DNA from: Spirochaetota bacterium
Lineage (GTDB): Bacteria > Spirochaetota > Spirochaetia > DTKZ01
Assembly: GCA_029562045.1 (NCBI GenBank)
Contig: JAKQWJ010000239.1
Coordinates: 1-20,120, forward strand
DNA length: 20,120 nt
Direction of reading: 5' to 3'
The notes beneath the pieces were generated by a model that was not told where the DNA came from, searched no databases, and saw only the letters and a program-made list of their open reading frames with translations. The position numbers and the translations under genes were made by a program. Shown here one piece after another: positions 1 to 8,068 of the stretch. Numbering within the stretch: the first letter of the stretch is position 1; the number at the start of each line of letters is the position of its first letter.

Positions 1-1067
1 TTGGCGATGCTCACCACCAGACGGAGGTTGGCCTTGATGAGCCTGTCCTTGGCGGTCTGCATCATGAACTTGCCGTGGGAGATTTCCTTGGCCAGTTTCT
101 GGATATTGTCGATGGAATCCTCGAAATCCACCTCCAGACCCCGCTGTTTTTTCTCGGTGATCTGGATCTGCCGGATCTCCTCCTTGATCTCGTCGGCGGA
201 GAGCCCCAGCTCCTCCTCCACCTTCATCCTCTTGTCCGCCATGGTCAGGAACCTGCCCAGGGTGCGCAGCTCCCGGAGATTGGAGACCCGGAGGCGTTTT
301 TCGATTTTTTCCTGCTCCCGCCGGTACCTCTTGATCTTTCTGGAGGCGTTGAGGAATTTTTCCGAAAACTGCAGGATCTCCTCCTGGCGGATCTCCACCC
401 GGTAGAGTTTCTTCAGCATCTCCGCCCTCTGGAGGCTCAGCTCCTCGTCCCCCACCACGTCCCCGCCGTGGGCCACCAGCTTTTTCTTGGTCTCCATGTA
501 GGCCCGCAGGTCGCCCAGGATGTCCCGGAGGGGCTCCCGGTAGCACTGCAGGAGCCGCCGCCGTTCCGCCAGATATTCGGAGATCTCCTTCTTGGACAGG
601 TTCATCTCCCGAGGGTCCTTCTTGGAGAAGGTCCTCTGGGCCAGGGCGTAGAACTCGGGGATGAGCATCCCGGAATGTTTGATGACCTCCTTGATGATGT
701 TCTCGCCCTGCTCCATTTTTTTGGACAGTTCCACCTCCTGCTCGGCGGTGAGAAGGTTTTCCTTGCCGATCTCCCGTAAATAGAGACGGATGGGATCGTC
801 GATGGCGGTTTCTTTCTCGGTGTAGACGAGCTTCTTGCGCTTGTCCGGTTTCTCCTCCCGCTCCTCCTCTTCCTCCTCGATGGGAAGCCCTTCCTCTTCG
901 ATGACCACATTGTTCTTGGCCAGAAGGGCGATGACTTCTTCGATCTTGTCGGAATTGACGATCTCGTCGGGCAGAAGGTCGGCTATCTCGTCGAAGCTGA
1001 TGCTTTTCTTGGCTTTCGCGTGCTCCAGAAGCTTGACGACGGTGGGGTCGTTCTGCAGTTCACTCAT
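1..1067 (-). CDS. rpoD: RNA polymerase primary sigma factor RpoD (sigma-70), 3' end cut by window
   Basis: Housekeeping sigma factor that directs core RNA polymerase to -35/-10 promoters. Reading the complement from ATG at 1067 gives 355 residues before the window edge. Seen: an N-terminal region 1.1-like helical segment (about 1-60), an acidic stretch (63-72), region 1.2 with DDPIRLYLREIG at 91-101, a long charged non-conserved region (about 120-335), and the start of region 2 with DRLIKANLRLVVSIA at 341-355, a hallmark of primary sigma factors. The promoter-reading regions 2.4 and 4 lie outside the window. The start overlaps the dnaG stop by 8 bases, and GAGG lies about 10 bases upstream, so translational coupling to dnaG is likely. 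The dnaG-rpoD order matches the classical macromolecular synthesis operon. The gene is partial only because of the window boundary. Confidence 0.97.
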   Translation of the reverse strand, partial: MSELQNDPTVVKLLEHAKAKKSISFDEIADLLPDEIVNSDKIEEVIALLAKNNVVIEEEGLPIEEEEEEREEKPDKRKKLVYTEKETAIDDPIRLYLREIGKENLLTAEQEVELSKKMEQGENIIKEVIKHSGMLIPEFYALAQRTFSKKDPREMNLSKKEISEYLAERRRLLQCYREPLRDILGDLRAYMETKKKLVAHGGDVVGDEELSLQRAEMLKKLYRVEIRQEEILQFSEKFLNASRKIKRYRREQEKIEKRLRVSNLRELRTLGRFLTMADKRMKVEEELGLSADEIKEEIRQIQITEKKQRGLEVDFEDSIDNIQKLAKEISHGKFMMQTAKDRLIKANLRLVVSIA

Positions 1068-2814
1068 AGGGGGATATCCTCAATTTTTCCAGTTCGCCGT
1101 CCAGAAACATTTTCTTCTCGATCAACTCCGTGCTGTCCTCCCCCCGACGCCGCCGCAGTTCCCGGACCACCTCGTCCCTCCGGGCCTCCAGGCTCCGGGT
1201 CCTGATGCGGGATATGGAGTCCCGGATCAGGCGCTCCCGGTTTATGGTGAACTCGTCGGAAACCATCCGCCCCAGGACGAAGTCCCGAACCGCCTCGTCT
1301 TCCACCCGCTGCAGAAGCCCGTGGACATCCCAGCTTTCCCCCCGACGGTAAGCTTCTTCCAGAACGAAGAACATCTCCTTGCCGTGAGGGTCGACGAAAT
1401 CGTCCGATGCGAGGCGGGAGCGGACCAGGGAAAAGACATGCCGGTCCTCCACCGAGGCGATCATCAGCGCCATCTCCGGGCTCAGGGACACCGGCCGCGG
1501 AGGCCGTTGCCGGGGGGCCTCGGCCGGAGAGGAACGGGACCTGCGACGCAGGTCCCCGAGAACGGCGGATTTCTCCACCCCCAGCATGTCGGACAGGGCC
1601 GTAACCACCGAATCCCGCCGCACGGCGGACACGATGCTTTCAATATAGGGAAAAAGGTCCTGAATTACCAATTCTTTTCCTTCGGGGCTCGAGGACCCGT
1701 GGATGCTTTCGGATTTTTTCAACAAATAGTCCAGTATATTTATAGGAAATTTCAGGAGCTTATGCAACTCATCGGCGCCCCTGTTTTGGGCGAAATCCGC
1801 GGGATCCTGCCCCGGGGGAGCCTCCAGGGCGAAGACCTGAAACTCGCTCCCCTCGCAAATCTCCGCCGTCCTCCGGGCGGCCTTGACGCCCGCCGCGTCC
1901 CCGTCGAAAAAGAGGAGGACCCGGTCGGCGAAGCGCCGCAGAAGCCGGGCCTGATGGGGGGTGAAGGACGTCCCCAGGGGGGCCACCACGTTGGGGATCC
2001 CCGCCTGAACCAGGGCGGCCACATCCATGTACCCCTCCACGACGATCACGGCATTCTCCCGACGGATGGCGTCCCGGGCCTGAAAAAAACCGTAGAGATT
2101 CTCCCCCTTTCTAAAGAGGTCCGATTCGGCGGAGTTCAGGTACTTGGGTCCGTCGCCGGAGAGGAGGCGTCCGCCGAAGGCCACCACATCGCCCTGGGGG
2201 GAAAAAATCGGAAAAACCACCCGGTCCACGAAGAAAGCCCGGTTGGGGTTGTTGCGGGAGAAGAGGCCGGACTGGGAAAGAAAATCCTCGGAATAGCTGC
2301 GTTTTTTCAGGAACCCCCCCAGCCAGAAGGGGTCTGCGGGGGCGTATCCGATGAGAAAGGTCCGCAGGGTCTCCCCCGCCAGTCCCCGGCGGGCCAGATA
2401 GGCGGCGGCGTCTTTTCCCGCCTCCGATTCGGTGAGGAGGTAATGGAAGCTGCCCGCCACCCGCTTGTACAGCTCCCGCAGCGCGTCCCGGCGCCGGCGG
2501 TCCTCGGAAAAATCTTCCCCATCCCGGCTCACCGGGATGCCCGCCCGGAGGCCCAGAAACTCCACCGCCTCCACGAAGCCCAGCTTCTCCGCCTCCATGA
2601 CGAAGGTGATGACCGTCCCTCCCTTGCCGCAGCCGAAACAGTAAAAAAGCCCCTTCTCCGGCGTGACGGAGAAGGAGGGGGTTTTCTCGTTGTGAAAGGG
2701 GCAGAGGCCCACATAGCTGCCGCCCCGGCGCTTCAGGCTGGTATACTCCCCCACGATGTCCCGGATGTCGGTTTTTTCGAGGATCTGCTTGATGACGCTC
2801 TCGGGTATCGCCAC
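1060..2814 (-). CDS. dnaG: DNA primase DnaG
   Basis: Synthesises RNA primers at the replication fork and is recruited by the DnaB helicase. The protein has 584 residues, a usual length. N-terminal CHC2 zinc finger: C38, H41, C59, C62. A catalytic core follows, with a TOPRIM domain carrying EGYMD at 260-264 and DGD at 304-306, the metal-binding acidic residues. The C-terminal part (about 440-584) is helical and fits the helicase-interaction domain. The start is GTG at 2814, chosen because the CHC2 finger sits at its usual distance and AGGAAG lies 7 bases upstream. Only 3 bases separate it from the mltG stop, and its own stop overlaps rpoD, so it is an internal gene of a long minus-strand operon. 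No key residue is missing. Confidence 0.97.
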   Translation of the reverse strand: MAIPESVIKQILEKTDIRDIVGEYTSLKRRGGSYVGLCPFHNEKTPSFSVTPEKGLFYCFGCGKGGTVITFVMEAEKLGFVEAVEFLGLRAGIPVSRDGEDFSEDRRRRDALRELYKRVAGSFHYLLTESEAGKDAAAYLARRGLAGETLRTFLIGYAPADPFWLGGFLKKRSYSEDFLSQSGLFSRNNPNRAFFVDRVVFPIFSPQGDVVAFGGRLLSGDGPKYLNSAESDLFRKGENLYGFFQARDAIRRENAVIVVEGYMDVAALVQAGIPNVVAPLGTSFTPHQARLLRRFADRVLLFFDGDAAGVKAARRTAEICEGSEFQVFALEAPPGQDPADFAQNRGADELHKLLKFPINILDYLLKKSESIHGSSSPEGKELVIQDLFPYIESIVSAVRRDSVVTALSDMLGVEKSAVLGDLRRRSRSSPAEAPRQRPPRPVSLSPEMALMIASVEDRHVFSLVRSRLASDDFVDPHGKEMFFVLEEAYRRGESWDVHGLLQRVEDEAVRDFVLGRMVSDEFTINRERLIRDSISRIRTRSLEARRDEVVRELRRRRGEDSTELIEKKMFLDGELEKLRISPYE

Positions 2815-2817
2815 GGG

Positions 2818-3858
2818 TCAGCTTCCTGACGAGACTTTTTTCAGATACACCACCTTCGCCTGATTGTGCTCCCGCAGATTTTTGGAGAAGAAGTGCGTCC
2901 CCGCGCCGGGGTCACGGAGAACGAAATACCAGTAATCGGTGTCCGCCGGGTGGAAGGCCGCGTCCAGGGCGGTCCTTCCCGGATTGCTGATGGGGCCCGG
3001 CGGCAGTCCGGGGTTGCGGTAGGTGTTGTAGGGGGACGGGATCTCCAGGTCCCTGTAGGTGAGGTACTCGGGGTGAGGTTTTTTCTGTATTTCGGAGATG
3101 ATGTACTCCACCGTGGCGCAGGAGCCCAGGGCCATGTTCACCTTCAGGCGGTTCCGGAAAACCGAAGCCATCAGCGGCGCCTCCCGGGGGTCCCGGTATT
3201 CCCGCTCCACGATGGAGGCGAGGATCACCGCGTCGTAGATCTCCCCCGGCCCCAGGGAGGCGTAGCCGGACTCTATCTCCCCCAGTTTCCGGAAAAAGTT
3301 TTCGATCAGGATTTCCACCGTTTTCCGGGGCGGAAAATTCTCCGGGAAATGGTAGGTGTCGGGAAAAAGGAAGCCTTCGGCGTTTTTTCCCGGGATGCGG
3401 TGCCGGGCCAGCAGCTCCGGGTCCGCCGCGGCGGCGAGAAAGCCCTCCGCCGGGGTGATTCCCTTCTCCTCCAGGAAGGAGGCTATCCGGGAGGAGGTCC
3501 AGCCCTCGGGGATGGTGACCCGATGCAGGAGCTGAGAGCCGGTGATGAAGAAGTCGTGAACCCGCAGGGCCGACAAGCCCCGGGGGACCAGGTAGGAGCC
3601 CGCCTGGAACAGGGTGTCGGTTCGCCGCAGCCGGCCGTACTGAACCAGGAAGAAGGCGGAGCGGATGAGGCCCCGCTCCTCCAGCCTCCGGGCCACGGAG
3701 CCCAGGTTTTCCCCCTTCGCTATCGTGAAGGCCACGGCCGCCTCGTCCCCGTCCCCCGGAGGGGGAGAATTGACATAGGCCGCCGCTCCCACCAGCAGGG
3801 CCGCCAGGACAAGAACCAGGGAGAGCAGTCCGGTCAGCGCCACGAGAACACCGCGCAT
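2818..3858 (-). CDS. mltG: Endolytic murein transglycosylase MltG (YceG family)
   Basis: Inner-membrane lytic transglycosylase that cuts nascent peptidoglycan glycan strands and so ends their elongation. The protein has 346 residues. A single N-terminal membrane anchor (about 5-28) is followed by a LysM-like subdomain (about 43-105, FTIAKGENLGSVARRL) and the YceG catalytic domain. The motif ILASIVERE (212-220) includes E218, at the position of the catalytic glutamate of E. coli MltG. The C-terminal NPG, SNPG and DTDYWYF segments are also family hallmarks. ATG at 3858 follows AAGGAG after a short 3-base spacer and lies 10 bases after the stop of the envelope-protein gene. The neighbours (OmpA-type envelope protein upstream, dnaG downstream) place it in a joint cell-wall and replication operon. 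Confidence 0.95.
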   Translation of the reverse strand: MRGVLVALTGLLSLVLVLAALLVGAAAYVNSPPPGDGDEAAVAFTIAKGENLGSVARRLEERGLIRSAFFLVQYGRLRRTDTLFQAGSYLVPRGLSALRVHDFFITGSQLLHRVTIPEGWTSSRIASFLEEKGITPAEGFLAAAADPELLARHRIPGKNAEGFLFPDTYHFPENFPPRKTVEILIENFFRKLGEIESGYASLGPGEIYDAVILASIVEREYRDPREAPLMASVFRNRLKVNMALGSCATVEYIISEIQKKPHPEYLTYRDLEIPSPYNTYRNPGLPPGPISNPGRTALDAAFHPADTDYWYFVLRDPGAGTHFFSKNLREHNQAKVVYLKKVSSGS

Positions 3859-3868
3859 GGGCTCCTTC

Positions 3869-6800
3869 TCACTTCACCAGAATGAACTCGACCCGCCGGT
3901 TCTTCCAGTTGTTCACCCTGTCGCTGAAGGGGAAGATCATTTCCGTCCCCCCCTTGCCTTCCACGTCGATGCGGCGGGCCCCCAGGCCCCGCTCCACCAG
4001 GGCCTTCTTCACCTCCTCGGCCCGGGCCCGGGACAGGGGCCCCAGCTCCTCGGTCTCTTCCCGGGCGGTCCCGGTGACGTTGTTGGCGTGGCCCTCGATG
4101 AGGATCTGATAGTTGCCGTACTTCGTCAGCACCTCCACCAGCCGCTTCAGGACGCTGCGGTTCTTGACCCCCGTGTCGGAATCGTCCAGCACCACCTGGG
4201 GGCTGTTGGGGGCGAAGGTTATGTTCGATATCTTTATCTTCAGCCGGTCCCCGTCCCGGATGACCAGGATGTCCACCGGAATGAGGCCCTTCAGAACCCG
4301 GGTGTTCCCCAGGGTATCGGCGATGGTGAAGATGTAGGGGTAGTCCTCCGCGGCGATGACCAGCTCTCCGGTGGCGGACCGCCCGTCCCAGCGGATGGTC
4401 TCCGCAGGCATGCCCGTTCCGGAGAAGCGGTTGAAGGGGTTGCCGTAGCGGTCGCTGATGTCCAGGCTCCAGCCGGCGATGGCCCCCGCGTCCCTGACGG
4501 CCAGGGAAATGATCAGCTCGTCCGCCACCCCGTCGTTGTCCGGTGAAAAGGGAAGAGGCTCCATTTCCAGGGCGACCTCCGGCGGGGTCAGGTCCAGCAG
4601 GAACTGTCCGGTTTTGGCGCCGGGCCGGTTTCCCTTCTCGAAGGACGCATCGAACTCCGCGGTGTAGAGCCCTTCGACGATGGAGCCGTCGTCCCCCTTC
4701 CCGTCCCAGCGGACCTTCATGGGGGACTTCAGCGACGCGCCCTGGAAGAGCCGTTTTGTCTTTCCCGCGGCGTCCACCATCCGCAGGCGCCAGCCCTGGA
4801 TGCCGTCGGTCATGTTCAGATACACCGTAAACTCCGTCTCGTCCCGGACCCCGTCTCCGTTGGGGGAGAAACCCGGGGCGTCCACGGTGACGAAGGCCGA
4901 GGCGGGCCGGGTGTCCACCCGGATGCCCCGGAGGGTCGCCTGTCCCGTATTGCCCGCCCGGTCCTCTCCGCGGACGGAGTATGTGTACAGGCCGTCGGGG
5001 ACCTTGTTGCCCATATCGTCGGCCCCGTCCCAGGTGAAGTCCCCGGCCTGCCCCTTCCAGAAGAAGCTGCGCACCGTTCTGCCGGCGGAGTCGGAAATCT
5101 TCCCCTCCCAGAGGTTTTCCCGGGAGGAGGTCTGGCTTACGGCGAAGCTGTCCAGGTTGCTGTCCCCGTCGGGGGAGAAAACCATTTTCCCGGCTGCGGC
5201 GGCGGAGACCGTCGGGGCCGCAGTGTCCAGCTCGAAGGGCCCGGTGCGGGAGGCGGAGCGGTTGCCGTTCCGGTACACCACCACGATTTCCGCCGTATAC
5301 CTCCCGTCCGGAGCCCGGGCGCCGCTTCCGTCCCTGCCGTCCCACTGGTAGAAATCCTCCACCCGCCAGCGGCCCGAGAAGAGACGCACCTCCTTTTCGT
5401 TTTCGCCCCGGATGGTCAGCGTGACGGTTTCCACACCCTCGGGAACCTTCACCGTGGGGGTGAACCGGATGCTGTCCTTGACCCCGTCGCCGTTGGGGGA
5501 GAAGGCGTCGTGATCGAAACTCAGGATGACGGGGGTTTCCTCGGTGTTCACCGAAAAGGCTATTTCGTTGGACTCGCCCCGGTTTCCCGCCCGGTCCACG
5601 CTTTCCAGCCGGTAGCTGTAGTCCCCGTCGGGGACCAGGGTCCCGGTGTCGCCGATCCCGTTCCAGACCACCGCCGGATCCGCCGATTCCACCCAGCTGA
5701 AGGTCTTGACCACCCGGCGGTCCTTATTGCGGACCAGCCCCGTCCAGGTTTCTTCGGCGCTGCTCTCCTGGTAGAAGGTTATCTCGTCCTTGTTTCCGTC
5801 CCCGTTGGGGGAGAAGATCGACAGGTCCGACCGCAGGAAGGCCTCGGGCCGGGTGAGGTCCACGGTGAACCGGGGGGATTCGGCGGAGGGCCGGTTGCCG
5901 TTTCGGTACACCACCCGGAGCCGGGCGGTGTAGCTCCCTTCGGGCAGGATCGTCCCCCCCTCCATTTTTCCGTCGAAGCGGACGGGCAGCGGCGCGTTCA
6001 GGAGCCCGAAGAAGCGCCGCATCATCGTCCCCCGGTCGTCCAGCACCAGGAGTTCCCAGCTCTCCAGGCCCTGGGTGATGGGAATCACCGGGGTGAGAGT
6101 GACGGTGTCCTTGACCCCGTCCCCGTTGGGGGAGAAGAAGGACTGGTCGATGGTCAAGGCGATGGGGGTGGCCTCGGTGTTGATGAAGATATTGTCGAAG
6201 CCGGTGGAGGTTTCGTTCCCCGCCCGGTCCCGGCTGCCTATCCGGTAGGAGTAGATGCCGTCCGGGAGCAGGACTCCCTGATCGTTCTTGCCGTCCCAGG
6301 CAAGATCCGCGGGAGCGGCGTTTTCCCAGGTGAAGGTCCTGACCGTCTGTCCCGCGGCGTCGATGAACCGGGCCGTCCAGAGGTCCTCCACCGACCCGGT
6401 CTGCCGGACCATCAGCGTATCCTTGCTTCCGTCGTCGTTGGGGGAAAAGGTGAGGTCCGAGCCCCGGGGAATTTCCACTTCCACCGCCGGCGGCGTGGAA
6501 TCCACCACGAATTTCCGGGGGGAAGAGGTCGCCAGGTTGCCGTTGTCGTCCCGGGCCTCCACCACGAAGCTGTACTCCCCGTCCGGAACCGGCGCCCCGG
6601 AGTCCCCGATTCCGTCCCAGCGGAAGGTCCCGGGAACATCGATTCCCTTCTTCACCGCGAAGAGCCGGTCTACCACGCTCTGGACGCTTTCGTTTTCCGG
6701 CCTTTTCTCCTTGTTTTCCATGACCCGGACCGTCCGTCCCTGCTGGTCCAGCACCATGAACCGGTACTCCCGGATATAGCGTTCGTCGTCGATGCTCACC

Positions 6801-7882
6801 GGAAACTCCAGAGCGTCGGAAACGCCGTCCATGTTGGGTGATATGTAACGGTCCTCGGGATAGCCGATGTGTATCGTCGGCGGGTTGGTGTCCATGACGC
6901 CCAGATTGACGGTCACCCCGCCTCCCATGGCCCAGAGGCCCTTGTGCAGCGGGGCCGCGGCCAGCCGGGCCGTGACATCGCTGCGGCTCCATCCCTTTTC
7001 GTCCAGGAAGCCTCCGCCGACGAAATCGGTCCGGAAAACCACCGAAAGCCCGAAGGAGGGGATCAGGCTGCGCCGGGCGAGCCCGTCCCCGAGGAATTGC
7101 CGCGCGTCGAAACGCAGGGCGCTGTGCAGGCCGAGCCTCTCCTTGATGGAAAGGTCCGCCCCCAGGGACAGCCGCAGGTCCTGGAAGGCGGGGAAGGCGG
7201 CGTCCAGACTGAGGTCCAGGCTCACCCCGCCGGCGGACCGCAGGGGGGTGAAGGCCGCTCCCACGGCGGGCGTGAAGGGGGACGGAAACCCGGAGCGGCC
7301 GTCCACCGGGGAGTAGGGCCTGCCCATGTTGCGCAGCGCCGCCCCCCAGCGGAAGTTCCGCAGGCCTAAGGTCTGTTCCGTCAGATGGATGAAGCCCAGG
7401 TCCGCCCCGAGCCCGATGTCGAAGGAGTCCTTCTCTCCCACCGTGACATGGACACCCGAACCCACCAGCAGATCCGGGTACAGGTCCTTGGCGAAGGAGA
7501 AGCGGAAGATCCCCAGACTTCCCAGATCCATGTCCGGCAGCGGCGCGTGCAGGAACTGCGTGGAACCGGAGAAAACGCCGAAACGGGTCGGCCAGGTTCC
7601 CCCCACGAAGGCCCCATGCCCCCGCCAGCCGTCCCCGGCGAAATCGGCGAGCCCCACGTAGGAAAGACCCAGGGTCTTGCGCTGCTGCAGCGCGGAGGCG
7701 GCGGGATTCAGCATGTCCGCCTCCGGCGATTCCAGGGACACGACGCTCCCGCCCCGGGAAAGGAAAAGGGGAGAGGCCAGCTCCAGGATGTCTTCCCCTC
7801 CGTCGGGAGGATTGTACTCCGCCGCTGCGGGAAAGGAAACGGTAAAAATGAAAAGAAGGATACCCGCCGCCAACCTGCTCAT
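3869..7882 (-). CDS. Large envelope protein: FadL/PorV-like barrel, eight Ig-like repeats, C-terminal OmpA domain
   Basis: Predicted outer-membrane protein of 1337 residues. Seen: a signal peptide (1-21, ending SFPAAA); a segment rich in alternating hydrophobic, Gly and aromatic residues (about 25-325) that resembles the PorV/FadL/UPF0164 barrels of spirochaetes, including LNPAA near 58-62; eight Ig-like modules, each marked by a SPNGDG-type motif (at 348, 480, 584, 691, 795, 903, 1006, 1113) and a WDG...PDGxY segment; and an OmpA-like peptidoglycan-association domain (about 1205-1337) with EGHANN, LSRARAEEV and NRRVEF. Inferred role: an outer-membrane anchor linked across the periplasm to the cell wall. 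ATG at 7882 is chosen because it starts the signal peptide, follows GGGAGG, and forms an ATGA overlap with the 62-residue gene upstream. The substrate or partner is unknown. The barrel assignment is by sequence character only; the OmpA call is firm. Confidence 0.88.
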   Translation of the reverse strand: MSRLAAGILLFIFTVSFPAAAEYNPPDGGEDILELASPLFLSRGGSVVSLESPEADMLNPAASALQQRKTLGLSYVGLADFAGDGWRGHGAFVGGTWPTRFGVFSGSTQFLHAPLPDMDLGSLGIFRFSFAKDLYPDLLVGSGVHVTVGEKDSFDIGLGADLGFIHLTEQTLGLRNFRWGAALRNMGRPYSPVDGRSGFPSPFTPAVGAAFTPLRSAGGVSLDLSLDAAFPAFQDLRLSLGADLSIKERLGLHSALRFDARQFLGDGLARRSLIPSFGLSVVFRTDFVGGGFLDEKGWSRSDVTARLAAAPLHKGLWAMGGGVTVNLGVMDTNPPTIHIGYPEDRYISPNMDGVSDALEFPVSIDDERYIREYRFMVLDQQGRTVRVMENKEKRPENESVQSVVDRLFAVKKGIDVPGTFRWDGIGDSGAPVPDGEYSFVVEARDDNGNLATSSPRKFVVDSTPPAVEVEIPRGSDLTFSPNDDGSKDTLMVRQTGSVEDLWTARFIDAAGQTVRTFTWENAAPADLAWDGKNDQGVLLPDGIYSYRIGSRDRAGNETSTGFDNIFINTEATPIALTIDQSFFSPNGDGVKDTVTLTPVIPITQGLESWELLVLDDRGTMMRRFFGLLNAPLPVRFDGKMEGGTILPEGSYTARLRVVYRNGNRPSAESPRFTVDLTRPEAFLRSDLSIFSPNGDGNKDEITFYQESSAEETWTGLVRNKDRRVVKTFSWVESADPAVVWNGIGDTGTLVPDGDYSYRLESVDRAGNRGESNEIAFSVNTEETPVILSFDHDAFSPNGDGVKDSIRFTPTVKVPEGVETVTLTIRGENEKEVRLFSGRWRVEDFYQWDGRDGSGARAPDGRYTAEIVVVYRNGNRSASRTGPFELDTAAPTVSAAAAGKMVFSPDGDSNLDSFAVSQTSSRENLWEGKISDSAGRTVRSFFWKGQAGDFTWDGADDMGNKVPDGLYTYSVRGEDRAGNTGQATLRGIRVDTRPASAFVTVDAPGFSPNGDGVRDETEFTVYLNMTDGIQGWRLRMVDAAGKTKRLFQGASLKSPMKVRWDGKGDDGSIVEGLYTAEFDASFEKGNRPGAKTGQFLLDLTPPEVALEMEPLPFSPDNDGVADELIISLAVRDAGAIAGWSLDISDRYGNPFNRFSGTGMPAETIRWDGRSATGELVIAAEDYPYIFTIADTLGNTRVLKGLIPVDILVIRDGDRLKIKISNITFAPNSPQVVLDDSDTGVKNRSVLKRLVEVLTKYGNYQILIEGHANNVTGTAREETEELGPLSRARAEEVKKALVERGLGARRIDVEGKGGTEMIFPFSDRVNNWKNRRVEFILVK
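4547..6445 (-). repeat. Three tandem copies of a ~633-636 bp coding super-repeat (A-B Ig pairs)
   Basis: Inside the large envelope gene, the SPNGDG motifs fall 104, 107, 104, 108, 103 and 107 residues apart. Modules alternate in type. Type A has an ENLW-like segment and ends DRAGN (starts 480, 691, 903). Type B has a G(L/V/I)-E/Q segment and ends near NGNRP (starts 584, 795, 1006). The true unit is therefore an A-B pair of 211-212 residues, present three times at about 6445-5813, 5812-5177 and 5176-4547. Divergent outer modules start at residues 348 and 1113. Confidence 0.85.
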
Positions 7883-8067
7883 GACTTGCCTCCCACGATT
7901 TCGCCCCTCCCCGCCTCGGTCAACCTCTCCACCTCGTCGATGGACAGTCTGTCGAAAACCACCCCTTCCACCCGCCGGAGGAGTTTTTCCAGTTCCGGTC
8001 CCAGGGACTCCTCCCGGTTTTTCAAAAAGGCGTAGAGGGCTATGCATTCATTCTCGTCGATGGTCAT
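7879..8067 (-). CDS. Small 62-residue protein of unknown function
   Basis: I do not recognise a family. The 62-residue product begins MTIDENECIALYAFLKN and is charged and mostly helical by eye, with no signal peptide, membrane segment or metal motif. It is taken as real because it fits exactly between neighbours: ATG at 8067 lies 1 base after the stop of the metallo-hydrolase gene, and its TGA overlaps the ATG of the large envelope gene as ATGA. A TTG at 8100 in the same frame would add 11 residues but would overlap the upstream gene and has no clear ribosome binding site. It may serve translational coupling or act as a partner of the envelope protein; neither role is shown by the sequence. 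Confidence 0.7.
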   Translation of the reverse strand: MTIDENECIALYAFLKNREESLGPELEKLLRRVEGVVFDRLSIDEVERLTEAGRGEIVGGKS

Positions 8068-8068
8068 G

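Noticed and set aside
835..2829. Long plus-strand open frame opposite dnaG
   Set aside because: Shadow of dnaG in GC-rich DNA; low-complexity translation with no family features, while the minus frame has all primase motifs.
3869..7882. Regularly spaced repeats as a possible CRISPR or satellite array
   Set aside because: Repeats are over 300 bp, diverged, in frame and encode Ig-like modules.
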